DNA from: an uncultured Clostridia bacterium
Lineage (GTDB): Bacteria > Bacillota > Clostridia > Lachnospirales > CAG-274
NCBI GenBank assembly: GCA_947630725.1
Contig: CANRIS010000010.1
Span: 17,989 to 81,988 of the forward strand
Reading direction: 5' to 3'
DNA: 64,000 bases
Below, piece by piece: positions 39,258-46,849 of this stretch. The position numbers and the translations under genes were made by a program. Each line of letters starts with the position of its first letter. Position 1 is the stretch's first letter. The notes under the pieces are model-generated. The model was not told the origin of the DNA, did no database searches, and worked only from the letters and a program-made list of their open reading frames with translations.

Positions 39258-40670
39258 TCATTGTTCGGCGGTCTTTATTATATTGTACATAATGACAGCC
39301 GTCTGGGCTCTTGTGGAATATGCCTTGGGCGAGATGGCTCCGTCCGAACCCTGTACAATGCCTGCCTGTGCCATAACCGCTATGCTGTCGGCAGCATAGG
39401 ACGAAATCTGATTGCTATCTGAGAACGCCGTGAGCTTTTCGGTGTCGGCTGTGGGAAGAATGCCCGGCTTTACGGCTGCAACGGCTCTTTCTGCAAGAAC
39501 CATCATATCCTGTCTTGTGATGAAGTCCTCGGGAGCAAATGTGCCGTCCTCATAGCCCTTTGCGATACCTGCGGCTTTTGCGGCTGATATGTATTTTGCA
39601 TAGTATTTGTCGGGTCTTACGTCAACAAAGCTGTCCTCGGCGCCTGTTTCTATGCCGAGAGTATTTATAAGCATAATGATGAAGTCTGCTCTTGTTACAT
39701 TGTTTTTGGGAAGAAAGCTGCCGTCATTATAGCCGTTCAGTATTCCCTTTGAGGCAAGATAGTTTACCGCCTCGGCAGCCCACGGAGTTTCCGAAAGATC
39801 CGAAAAAGCGTATTCCTGTACGGTCGGGTCTGCCACTGTCTCCGGCTCCGAAGTGTCGGCCTTGGGAGCCTCATTGTCTGAGGTTATACCTTCTGTGGTG
39901 CTTTCGGAGGCAGTTTCGGTGACGCTGCTGCCCGAGGCTCCTCCTCCGCCGCCCGATGATCCCGATGAGCTTTGAGAGCCTGTTGCGGCTTCTGTCGTTG
40001 ATTCGGCAGGCGCTGAGGGCTTGGGTGTTGAGGGGGTGCCCGAAACCTTTACGGTGCAGTTTGTTATATCAACCGGGTTTACGGGGCCTGTCTTTGAGGA
40101 GGACAGAGTTGCGCCGTAGCTGAATATGTTGATCTCGGTTTCGCCGCTGCCTGTTACCTCAAATTCTGCGCTGAAAAGAATGCCGCCGTCTCCTATTTGA
40201 TAAAGTCCGCCGCCTCCGCCGTAAGCGCCTGTGAGAGCTATTATCTTCATTTCTCCCAGCTCGGCTGTTGAGCTTACTCCATCGGGGATCTTTTCGATCA
40301 TGGGAATGCCGTTTTTGGGATTTACGATGGAGCCTGCGCTGTCAAGAGTGCCGGGGCTCACAAAATAAGATGTATTCGTATCTGAAATGGGGTATGTGAC
40401 CGCTTTTGAAATGTCAGGTTCAAGTGCCCTCTTGAAAACGATCACCGAGGGGTCGTACTGAATATAGAATGTGGTCTGATCTATCTGAGCATTGTCGTTA
40501 AGATCGAGATTGTATTCTACCTCGAAGGTCTTGCCTATGTCGGTGCTGCCGTTAAAGCTGTAGGCAGACTTTGTGGGATAGATGGATGCGCTGCCCTGCG
40601 CATATACCGCAGAAGCGGCGCAAAGACTGATAAGCGCCGTTGTCAGAATGCAAAAAATTTTTTTCTTCAT
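39258..40670 (-). CDS. Surface protein: cohesin-like domain, Ser/Gly-rich linker, three SLH domains
   Basis: 470 aa. Signal peptide (MKKKIFCILTTALISLCAA), cohesin-like domain (~25-210: GKTFEVEYNLDL, TFYIQYDPSVIVFK, ILFSAEFEVTGSGETEIN), low-complexity linker (~212-265, rich in Ser, Thr, Gly), then three S-layer homology repeats (~285-465: AVNYLASKGILNGYNDGSF, AAKAAGIAKGYEDGTFAPED, VMAQAGIVQGSDGAISPK). The SLH part should anchor it to pyruvylated cell-wall polymer. It could display dockerin-bearing or self-associating partners, but no dockerin is visible in the window. Confidence 0.85.
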   Translation of the reverse strand: MKKKIFCILTTALISLCAASAVYAQGSASIYPTKSAYSFNGSTDIGKTFEVEYNLDLNDNAQIDQTTFYIQYDPSVIVFKRALEPDISKAVTYPISDTNTSYFVSPGTLDSAGSIVNPKNGIPMIEKIPDGVSSTAELGEMKIIALTGAYGGGGGLYQIGDGGILFSAEFEVTGSGETEINIFSYGATLSSSKTGPVNPVDITNCTVKVSGTPSTPKPSAPAESTTEAATGSQSSSGSSGGGGGASGSSVTETASESTTEGITSDNEAPKADTSEPETVADPTVQEYAFSDLSETPWAAEAVNYLASKGILNGYNDGSFLPKNNVTRADFIIMLINTLGIETGAEDSFVDVRPDKYYAKYISAAKAAGIAKGYEDGTFAPEDFITRQDMMVLAERAVAAVKPGILPTADTEKLTAFSDSNQISSYAADSIAVMAQAGIVQGSDGAISPKAYSTRAQTAVIMYNIIKTAEQ

Positions 40671-40784
40671 ACCTTTCTCCTTTGCTGTTATTTATTTGTT
40701 TTGGGCTTTTATGCGGGTTTTGGGACAAATGAGGCACAAAGAACAGCGCCGCCGCAAACCGCATAAAACCTTGTGTTTAAGATA

Positions 40785-40813
40785 ATTATATAACGAATGC
40801 TTATTTTTTTCAA
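40785..40813 (-). promoter_or_regulatory. Promoter of the SLH surface protein gene
   Basis: Minus-strand -35 TTGAAA (40808-40813) and -10 TATAAT (40785-40790), 17-nt spacer. The ~110-nt leader contains TTTATGCGG / CCGCATAAA arms enclosing about 42 nt. It fits no riboswitch class I know. The other half of this 318-bp gap holds the promoter of the 75-aa gene. Confidence 0.7.
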
Positions 40814-40897
40814 CTACATTATTATGCAAACGACAAAAAGTTTTTATCGCCCGGGATTGTCAAAAAAAGTATATCGACAGGCTTAAGATACGAGGGC

Positions 40898-40926
40898 TTG
40901 CTTTTTTGTCGGATATGATTTATAAT
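40898..40926 (+). promoter_or_regulatory. Promoter of the 75-aa gene
   Basis: -35 TTGCTT (40898-40903) and -10 TATAAT (40921-40926) with a 17-nt spacer. Confidence 0.7.
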
Positions 40927-40988
40927 TATAATGAAATTATAGGGGACAGGCGGCAAGGCAGCAAAGAATTTTAAAGGGAGATGAAAAT

Positions 40989-41216
40989 ATGAACGAATAC
41001 GATATGTCCATACTTGACAGAATATATCAGTCCTATGTGTGCGGCGGAGACAGTCTCACTTTCAGGCTCAGAAAGGATCCCAAAGCCGACAGAACCATAT
41101 CTGCCCTTGAAAGGCTTGAAGGCGAGGGCTATATCAGAATAGTCAGCAAAACCGAGGCGAATATAAGGGCTGCCGTCACAGACAAGGGCATAGCCTACGG
41201 AAACAGCGCCGTTTGA
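40989..41216 (+). CDS. Small winged-helix-like protein
   Basis: 75 aa, with its own promoter and AAAGGGAG ribosome binding site. Predicted helical N-terminal half (MSILDRIYQSYV) and a segment SALERLEGEGYIRIVSKT resembling the recognition helix and wing of a small winged-helix protein. I do not recognise a family. It stands alone just upstream of tRNA-Pro. Confidence 0.65.
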   Translation: MNEYDMSILDRIYQSYVCGGDSLTFRLRKDPKADRTISALERLEGEGYIRIVSKTEANIRAAVTDKGIAYGNSAV

Positions 41217-41225
41217 TTTTTTATC

Positions 41226-41254
41226 TTGACAATCGGGGCGAAATGTGGCATAAT
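41226..41254 (+). promoter_or_regulatory. tRNA-Pro promoter
   Basis: -35 TTGACA (41226-41231) and -10 CATAAT (41249-41254), 17-nt spacer, eight bases before the tRNA. Confidence 0.8.
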
Positions 41255-41262
41255 GAACAAAG

Positions 41263-41336
41263 CGAAGCGTGGCTCAGCTTGGTAGAGCGCTGCGTTCGGG
41301 ACGCAGAGGCCGCAGGTTCAAATCCTGTCGCTTCGA
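41263..41336 (+). tRNA. tRNA-Pro (anticodon CGG)
   Basis: Acceptor stem CGAAGCG (41263-41269) pairs with CGCTTCG (41329-41335), discriminator A. Anticodon stem CTGCG/CGCAG with loop TTCGGGA, anticodon CGG at 41297-41299. T arm GCAGG-TTCAAAT-CCTGT. CCA is not encoded. Confidence 0.96.
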
Positions 41337-41341
41337 CTTCT

Positions 41342-41370
41342 AAAGGGATTGCGATTGTCGATCCCTTTTT
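41342..41370 (+). terminator. Terminator of tRNA-Pro
   Basis: AAAGGGAT (41342-41349) pairs with ATCCCTTT (41361-41368), ending in a T run. Confidence 0.85.
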
Positions 41371-41403
41371 CTGAATAAAAATTTTTTAAGGACAGCACTT
41401 AAT

Positions 41404-43185
41404 ATGAGAAAACTGATTTTTATACTTATCTTTATTTTTTCTGTGGCCTGTCCGTGGACGGTGACCTTCGGAGCCACTGTTTTTACGGCTCCCATAGACT
41501 CCAGACCCGTATCCACCGACTATCTTGGCAGACTGGCGGAAATTGCGGGCGACAGCTTTGTATGCGTAGACAAGGACAAGCTGGATTTCTTTTCGGGAAA
41601 AGCCGACAAGGATCATATAGGCGACAGCAAAGCGGTCAGAGAACAAATATACGATCTGGCAGGCAAAAACAATTCTTCGGACAGCACATTTATTATAAAT
41701 ATGACCTCCTATGTTACGGGAGGGCTTGTAGGCAGCCGCTCGGGAGAAAACTACGGCGGTCTGAGGGATTCCCTTAAGGATCTCGAAAAGCTTCTGAGGG
41801 ATTATCCGCAGCCAAAATATTATATTAATCTGTCTATGCCGAGGACGTTGCCTGACAGCAGATTCGGCCCCGTGTGGAGCGACAGCAAAATTTATGAGGG
41901 GCTTGGCTCTTTCTATCTCAAAAAAAATCCCGACAGCCCCAAAAAAAGCGAAATTGCCTCAAAATACAGCCATGTGAGCGCTCCTCAGCTCCTTTTGGAA
42001 TGGTCATATGTAAAAAATCACGAGGCCATGGGAGAGCTTTCGGACTGGGAGAGGGACTTTCTTGACAATTTCAGAAAAAAGTTTGAGACAAAGGATCCAT
42101 ACAGACAATATCTCTATAATTACAGACGACCTTATCTGAGGATAGCCGAGCTTGGCTCAGGGATTATGGCGCTGCACAAAAAGGGGCTTGACTTTGAGCT
42201 TGTTCTCTCTGTGGACGATCTGTCGCTGCCCGATTTTATAGTCTATATGAATGATGAAAGTCTTTCGGGCGACAGAATAAAATACAGCTTTGCCCTGAAT
42301 TATATGGAGAACGGCCTCTACGGACAGGCAAAGGACGCATACGGCGTCACGGAGCTTGAAAAGGCACTCACGGGCAGGGGCGACAAGATCAATTTTATAT
42401 TCGGTACGGACGAGGTTCCGCAGCTCATATATGCAAGGGATCTGTCTAAAAGAACAGGCATTATACCTGCGGTCAACAAGAAAAATCTCAACGACACCGA
42501 CAGAGTGGCTGACTTTGACGTCAAAAACCCTGCCGAGCTTGTGACAAACTCCCTCAATTTTGTTTCGGTAGGCAAGCGGCGCGCGGTTTCTGCCACGAAT
42601 CTTTATGTATTCAACTATGCCGAGGACAAAAGCTTCAGCCGCTGCATAAGTTCTATGGAGGAGGACTGCAAAAACGGCTTTGACGTGGCTCTTATAGAGC
42701 TGTATACCCCTTCGCAGACCGCAAACGGAGAAAACTATCTGTTTAAAAATCTATGGAAAAAGTCCCTCGATGGTGACGACTTCGGCATACACAGTCTGTC
42801 GGCATATTCGGCGTGGAACACATCGGCAAACGCCATAGGGCTTGGAGTGGCAAATGCGGCTGTGGCAAGCATATGCAAGGAGAGAGAAAATACCTCGGAG
42901 TTTCAGGAGGCAAGGCTTAAAATGCTTATTACTCACGCCATAGAGGACGGAGTATACAACTGTGATTCAAAAAGACAGCTATACGGATATTATCCGTATT
43001 ATGACGAAAACAACAGGGACAAGCTCAGAGGACTTTTAGAGGAGAGCAATTTTTCAAAGGTATTTTCACACAGGGAATACAAAACAGACGGCGGCGTATT
43101 CAAAACGGGTGACGTAAGCCTTGCGGATTGTTTTTATCCATGGGATCGGACATTTGAATGTTATATTGAGGTTAATGTGAAATGA
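41404..43185 (+). CDS. DUF4127 family secreted protein
   Basis: 593 aa with an N-terminal signal peptide (MRKLIFILIFIFSVACPW). The mature N-terminus APIDSRPVSTDYLGRLAEIAG carries the motif that opens DUF4127 proteins (P-x-D-x-RPV), and later blocks (LNLSMPRTLPDSR-like, LSVDDLSLPDF, LAADGTDEVPQ-like FGTDEVPQLIYARD) agree. Biochemical function is unknown. Its stop overlaps the start of the cardiolipin synthase gene (ATGA), so the two are translationally coupled, hinting at an envelope role. Confidence 0.78.
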   Translation: MRKLIFILIFIFSVACPWTVTFGATVFTAPIDSRPVSTDYLGRLAEIAGDSFVCVDKDKLDFFSGKADKDHIGDSKAVREQIYDLAGKNNSSDSTFIINMTSYVTGGLVGSRSGENYGGLRDSLKDLEKLLRDYPQPKYYINLSMPRTLPDSRFGPVWSDSKIYEGLGSFYLKKNPDSPKKSEIASKYSHVSAPQLLLEWSYVKNHEAMGELSDWERDFLDNFRKKFETKDPYRQYLYNYRRPYLRIAELGSGIMALHKKGLDFELVLSVDDLSLPDFIVYMNDESLSGDRIKYSFALNYMENGLYGQAKDAYGVTELEKALTGRGDKINFIFGTDEVPQLIYARDLSKRTGIIPAVNKKNLNDTDRVADFDVKNPAELVTNSLNFVSVGKRRAVSATNLYVFNYAEDKSFSRCISSMEEDCKNGFDVALIELYTPSQTANGENYLFKNLWKKSLDGDDFGIHSLSAYSAWNTSANAIGLGVANAAVASICKERENTSEFQEARLKMLITHAIEDGVYNCDSKRQLYGYYPYYDENNRDKLRGLLEESNFSKVFSHREYKTDGGVFKTGDVSLADCFYPWDRTFECYIEVNVK

Positions 43186-44720
43186 TACTTAAACTTGCAT
43201 CTAAAATACTTAAGTTTCTGACAAGCAGAATATTTTTTATACTGATAGCCTTTCTGTTTCAGTTGGGTCTTTATCTGGGCATATTCTTTATGTTCAGAGA
43301 TTCAACGGTATACTTTCTTATTTTTGAAATGATTCTGAGGATCCTTGTTGTTTTATACATCATAAACGACAGCTCCGAACCGTCATTCAAGATAGCGTGG
43401 CTTATTGCCATTGTGTTTCTGCCCTATCTGGGAAGCGTTATTTATTTTCTTATTTCGTGGGGAAACTCAAAAAGCAGAATCAAAAGAAGGCTCGATATGC
43501 TTTCAAAAAAGGCCGAGGGCTATCTGAAGGGCTGCGGCTGCGAGGACAAGCTCAGACAGGAAAGCAGCGGAATAGGCGGCATATGCCGTTATGCGGGCAA
43601 GTGGGGCGGGTTCCCCGTTTATGAAAGCAGAGACGTTAAGTATTATCCTTTGGGAGAAAATTATTTTGAGGATATGCTCACAGAGCTTAAAAAAGCCGAA
43701 AAATTTATTTTTATAGAGTATTTCATTATTCAGGAGGGAAAAATGTGGAACTCCATACTTGAAATACTTAAGGAAAAGGTAAAACAAGGCGTGGAGGTAA
43801 AGGTCATATATGACGATCTGGGATGCTTCTTTACGCTGCCGAGAGGCTATAGGAGAACCCTAGAATCCCTCGGCATAGAATGTCGCATATTCAACCCCAT
43901 AAGAATGGTGCTGAACATAATATACAACAACCGAAACCACCGAAAAATCTGTGTTATTGACGGAAAGACCGCCTTTACGGGGGGAATAAATCTTGCCGAC
44001 GAGTATATAAATGAGGTCGTGAGATTCGGACACTGGAAGGATACGGGCATAAGGTTTGGAGGAGAGTCGGTATGGAATTATACGGTCGCCTTTCTTATGA
44101 TGTGGGAGCTTTGTTCGAGAGGAAAGGCTGAGCTTGACTATAACGCATACAAAACCGAATGTGAGGAGGGTGAAAAAAGCGGCGGCTACATACTGCCGTT
44201 TACGGACAGCCCCTTTGACAAGGAGGTTCTTGCCCAGAATATGTATCTGGACATAATAGAGCGTTCCACAGACTATGTGTATATAACCACGCCTTATCTC
44301 ATACTTGAAGAAAAAATGATAAATTCCCTTGTTATGGCAGCCAAAAGGGGCGTTGACGTGAGGATAATGACTCCCCACATACCCGATAAAAAGGCCGTCT
44401 TTATGGTGACGCGTTCAAACTACAAAAGGCTGATAAAGGGAGGAGTAAGGATATTTGAATATACCCCCGGTTTTCTCCACGCAAAGAGCATTGTTTCGGA
44501 TGACGACAAGGCTATTGTCGGAAGCATAAATTTAGACTACAGGTCCCTTTATCTCCACTGTGAATGTGGAGTATATATGTACAGAGTGCCTGTGACAGAG
44601 GATATAAAGAGAGATCATATTGAGATAATGAAGGTAAGCGAGGAGATAAGGGACACGAAGGTGCATTTCCCCGTGGGTATAATAAGATCGGTGCTGAATG
44701 TTTTTGCGCCCCTTATGTAG
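43182..44720 (+). CDS. cls: Cardiolipin synthase (phospholipase D family)
   Basis: 512 aa. Two N-terminal membrane spans (~18-70), then two PLD domains each with an HKD motif: NHRKICVIDGKTAFTGG near residue 252 and HAKSIVSDDDKAIVGSIN near 432. Condenses two phosphatidylglycerols to cardiolipin and glycerol. FINLADEY-like GGINLADEYINEV and NLDYRSLYLHCE are typical of the bacterial ClsA type. Confidence 0.94.
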   Translation: MILKLASKILKFLTSRIFFILIAFLFQLGLYLGIFFMFRDSTVYFLIFEMILRILVVLYIINDSSEPSFKIAWLIAIVFLPYLGSVIYFLISWGNSKSRIKRRLDMLSKKAEGYLKGCGCEDKLRQESSGIGGICRYAGKWGGFPVYESRDVKYYPLGENYFEDMLTELKKAEKFIFIEYFIIQEGKMWNSILEILKEKVKQGVEVKVIYDDLGCFFTLPRGYRRTLESLGIECRIFNPIRMVLNIIYNNRNHRKICVIDGKTAFTGGINLADEYINEVVRFGHWKDTGIRFGGESVWNYTVAFLMMWELCSRGKAELDYNAYKTECEEGEKSGGYILPFTDSPFDKEVLAQNMYLDIIERSTDYVYITTPYLILEEKMINSLVMAAKRGVDVRIMTPHIPDKKAVFMVTRSNYKRLIKGGVRIFEYTPGFLHAKSIVSDDDKAIVGSINLDYRSLYLHCECGVYMYRVPVTEDIKRDHIEIMKVSEEIRDTKVHFPVGIIRSVLNVFAPLM

Positions 44721-44723
44721 GTG

Positions 44724-44760
44724 GGCTTAAACAGGCTTAAACAGGTTAAGTCGGGCTTAA
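44724..44760. repeat. Short 10-bp tandem repeat
   Basis: GGCTTAA recurs at 44724, 44734 and 44754, with a degenerate copy at 44744, giving a 10-bp period between the convergent cls and yolD genes. Confidence 0.6.
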
Positions 44761-45185
44761 AGGGCTTGTGTTTCGATTTCGGCAATATCGTCAATGGGGA
44801 TTTTAAGGCCGCCTGACATAATGACAGCACGAGTATAAAGATCGATTTTTTTTACATTTCCGGAGACAGCCGTATAGGCTCCTCCGGATTTTTTTGTATC
44901 GGGTCTGAAATATACTATGCTTGCAAAGGGTTCGTCCTTTATGCGGGACATTATTTCAAGGAGGCTGTCGTTAAGCGCATTTTTGGCGTATTCGTCAAGC
45001 TCCCGTTTTTCGCCGGTGAGCCTTGCGGTCTCCTCTATGGCGGATTCGTGTCCCGTAAGGGCTGCAAAGGGCGCAAACTGGGCGGCTCTGTCGTGCAGCG
45101 ACATCTGCGGATGTTTTTTTGAAACAGGGCAGGGCAGGTCTATAATATCGTCATAGTTGTTACAGATTTTATATCGGCGATCCAT
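44757..45185 (-). CDS. YolD-like protein
   Basis: 142 aa. SLHDRAAQFAPFAALTGHE is the YolD-type core of the Clostridia variant (RAKQWxPFxALxGY-like). YolD proteins are found beside Y-family polymerases UvrX/YqjW and have been compared to UmuD; here the polymerase lies directly upstream on the same strand, which supports the call. AAGGAG precedes the ATG. Confidence 0.85.
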   Translation of the reverse strand: MDRRYKICNNYDDIIDLPCPVSKKHPQMSLHDRAAQFAPFAALTGHESAIEETARLTGEKRELDEYAKNALNDSLLEIMSRIKDEPFASIVYFRPDTKKSGGAYTAVSGNVKKIDLYTRAVIMSGGLKIPIDDIAEIETQAL

Positions 45186-45243
45186 TTCAAGTCTCCTTTT
45201 TTGTGTTCTTTCTGCGTTTTATTTTTGCGTTTTCTTTGGTGGC

Positions 45244-46767
45244 TTATGCCTTGTGGCCGCCTATCTGTCTGTTGCGATCCCTTGCGGTGGCTCCCTCTCT
45301 GAAGCTTGTGCCTTTCAGTACGGCGTTTTTTCCGAATTTTTTTTTGATATTCAGAACTGCCTTCTGAATGTCCTTTTCTTTTTTAAGGTCTTTGTTTTCA
45401 GCCTCTTTTTGTTTTATAAGAGCGTCATAGTCGGTGAAAAGGTCGAGCTGCTGTGATGTATGGATATTTTCGGCAGTATTTTCGTCTATGACGTGATTTG
45501 CGGTTATATTTATTCTGCGTATCAGCAGCTTTGGGTCTGTGATACGGTCATAAAGCTCCATGGCGGCTTTTGTGATAAGCCTTGATGATGACGTGTATCT
45601 GTGGAGATTTTCTGTGCCGTGGGCGTGAACGGGGACGGCTCTGCCGTATCTGTCTTTTTTTATTGCTCCCTTATATGCCTTTTTTGTTTCGGAGTTTTTA
45701 AGGTTTTCTTTATCATAGCCTATTGTAATGACTATCTGATTTGTCACAAGCTCCTTATCCACCAGATCAAGAGAAAGAGCCTCTGCCATTTCTCTCGCCA
45801 CGGTTCTTGCCTTTTCGCAGGTATAAGGCTCCATAAGAACCTGACCCGAGCTAATGCTGTTGTTTTCGGGTCTGTAGCTCTTTATGTCGGGTATGGTGCA
45901 TGGCTCGCGGCCCCATGCGTGATCTATCAGCAGCTCGGCGTTTATTCCGAAAAGGCTGTAGAGAAGCTCTTCATTGTGGAAGTCGGTGCTTTTGCCTATG
46001 GAGCATCTTGCTATATCTCCCATTGTGAAAAGTCCGTTTTCGGCAAGCTTTTTTGCATAGCCCGAGCCGACCCTCCAGAAGTCGGTTATGGGTCTGTGGT
46101 TCCACAGCAGGCGGCGATAGGTCTTTTCGTCAAGCTTTGCTATTCTTACGCCGTCCTTGTCGGGTTCGGCGTGCTTTGCAACGATGTCCATAGCTATTTT
46201 GGCAAGATAGAGGTTTGTGCCGATACCTGCCGTGGCGGTAATGCCCGTGGTTTTCAACACGTCCCTTATGATATTCATTGTCAGCTCGTGGGCTGTCGTC
46301 TTGTAGGTAAAAAGATAATTGCTCAGGTCTATAAAGACCTCGTCTATTGAATATACATGAATGTCTTCGGGAGCGATATATCTGAGATATATGTCATATA
46401 TTTTTGTGCTGTATTCGATATAGTAAGCCATACGGGGAGGGGCGATTATAAAGTCAAGAGACAAATCGGCGTTTTCTTTAAGCTCGGAGGCTATAAAGGA
46501 GCTGCCCGAAAAGCTGTGTCCGCAGGCTCTGCGCTGTCTTTCGGCGTTTATCTGCTTTACCTTTGCGATGACCTCAAAAAGCCTCGACCTGCCTGCCAGC
46601 CCATAGGCCTTGAGGGAGGGTGATACGGCGAGACATATGGTCTTTTCGGTTCTGCTTTCATCGGCGACAACAAGGTTTGTGTCGAGGGGGTCAAGCCCTC
46701 TTTCGACACACTCCACCGAGGCATAGAAGGTTTTGAGGTCTATGGCCGCATAGATACGATTTTTCAT
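45244..46767 (-). CDS. Y-family DNA polymerase (UvrX/ImuB-like)
   Basis: 507 aa from the ATG at 46767 (MKNRIYAAIDLKTFYASVE); an ATG eight codons earlier is also possible. The catalytic carboxylates are in AIDLKTFYASVE and YSIDEVFIDLS, and LLWNHRPITDFWRVGSG is the helix-hairpin part. The C-terminal extension (~420-507) is Lys-rich and polar and may carry a clamp-binding peptide (QQLDLFTDYD near residue 440). Translesion synthesis is the likely role, paired with YolD. I saw no clear LexA box upstream. Confidence 0.92.
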   Translation of the reverse strand: MKNRIYAAIDLKTFYASVECVERGLDPLDTNLVVADESRTEKTICLAVSPSLKAYGLAGRSRLFEVIAKVKQINAERQRRACGHSFSGSSFIASELKENADLSLDFIIAPPRMAYYIEYSTKIYDIYLRYIAPEDIHVYSIDEVFIDLSNYLFTYKTTAHELTMNIIRDVLKTTGITATAGIGTNLYLAKIAMDIVAKHAEPDKDGVRIAKLDEKTYRRLLWNHRPITDFWRVGSGYAKKLAENGLFTMGDIARCSIGKSTDFHNEELLYSLFGINAELLIDHAWGREPCTIPDIKSYRPENNSISSGQVLMEPYTCEKARTVAREMAEALSLDLVDKELVTNQIVITIGYDKENLKNSETKKAYKGAIKKDRYGRAVPVHAHGTENLHRYTSSSRLITKAAMELYDRITDPKLLIRRINITANHVIDENTAENIHTSQQLDLFTDYDALIKQKEAENKDLKKEKDIQKAVLNIKKKFGKNAVLKGTSFREGATARDRNRQIGGHKA

Positions 46768-46849
46768 AACATCATCTCTCTTATCTCTCATCTCTCCGAT
46801 TGCGGTATAATTGACTGCTTAAGGAAACGCCGATTCGGAAAGGAGGCTG

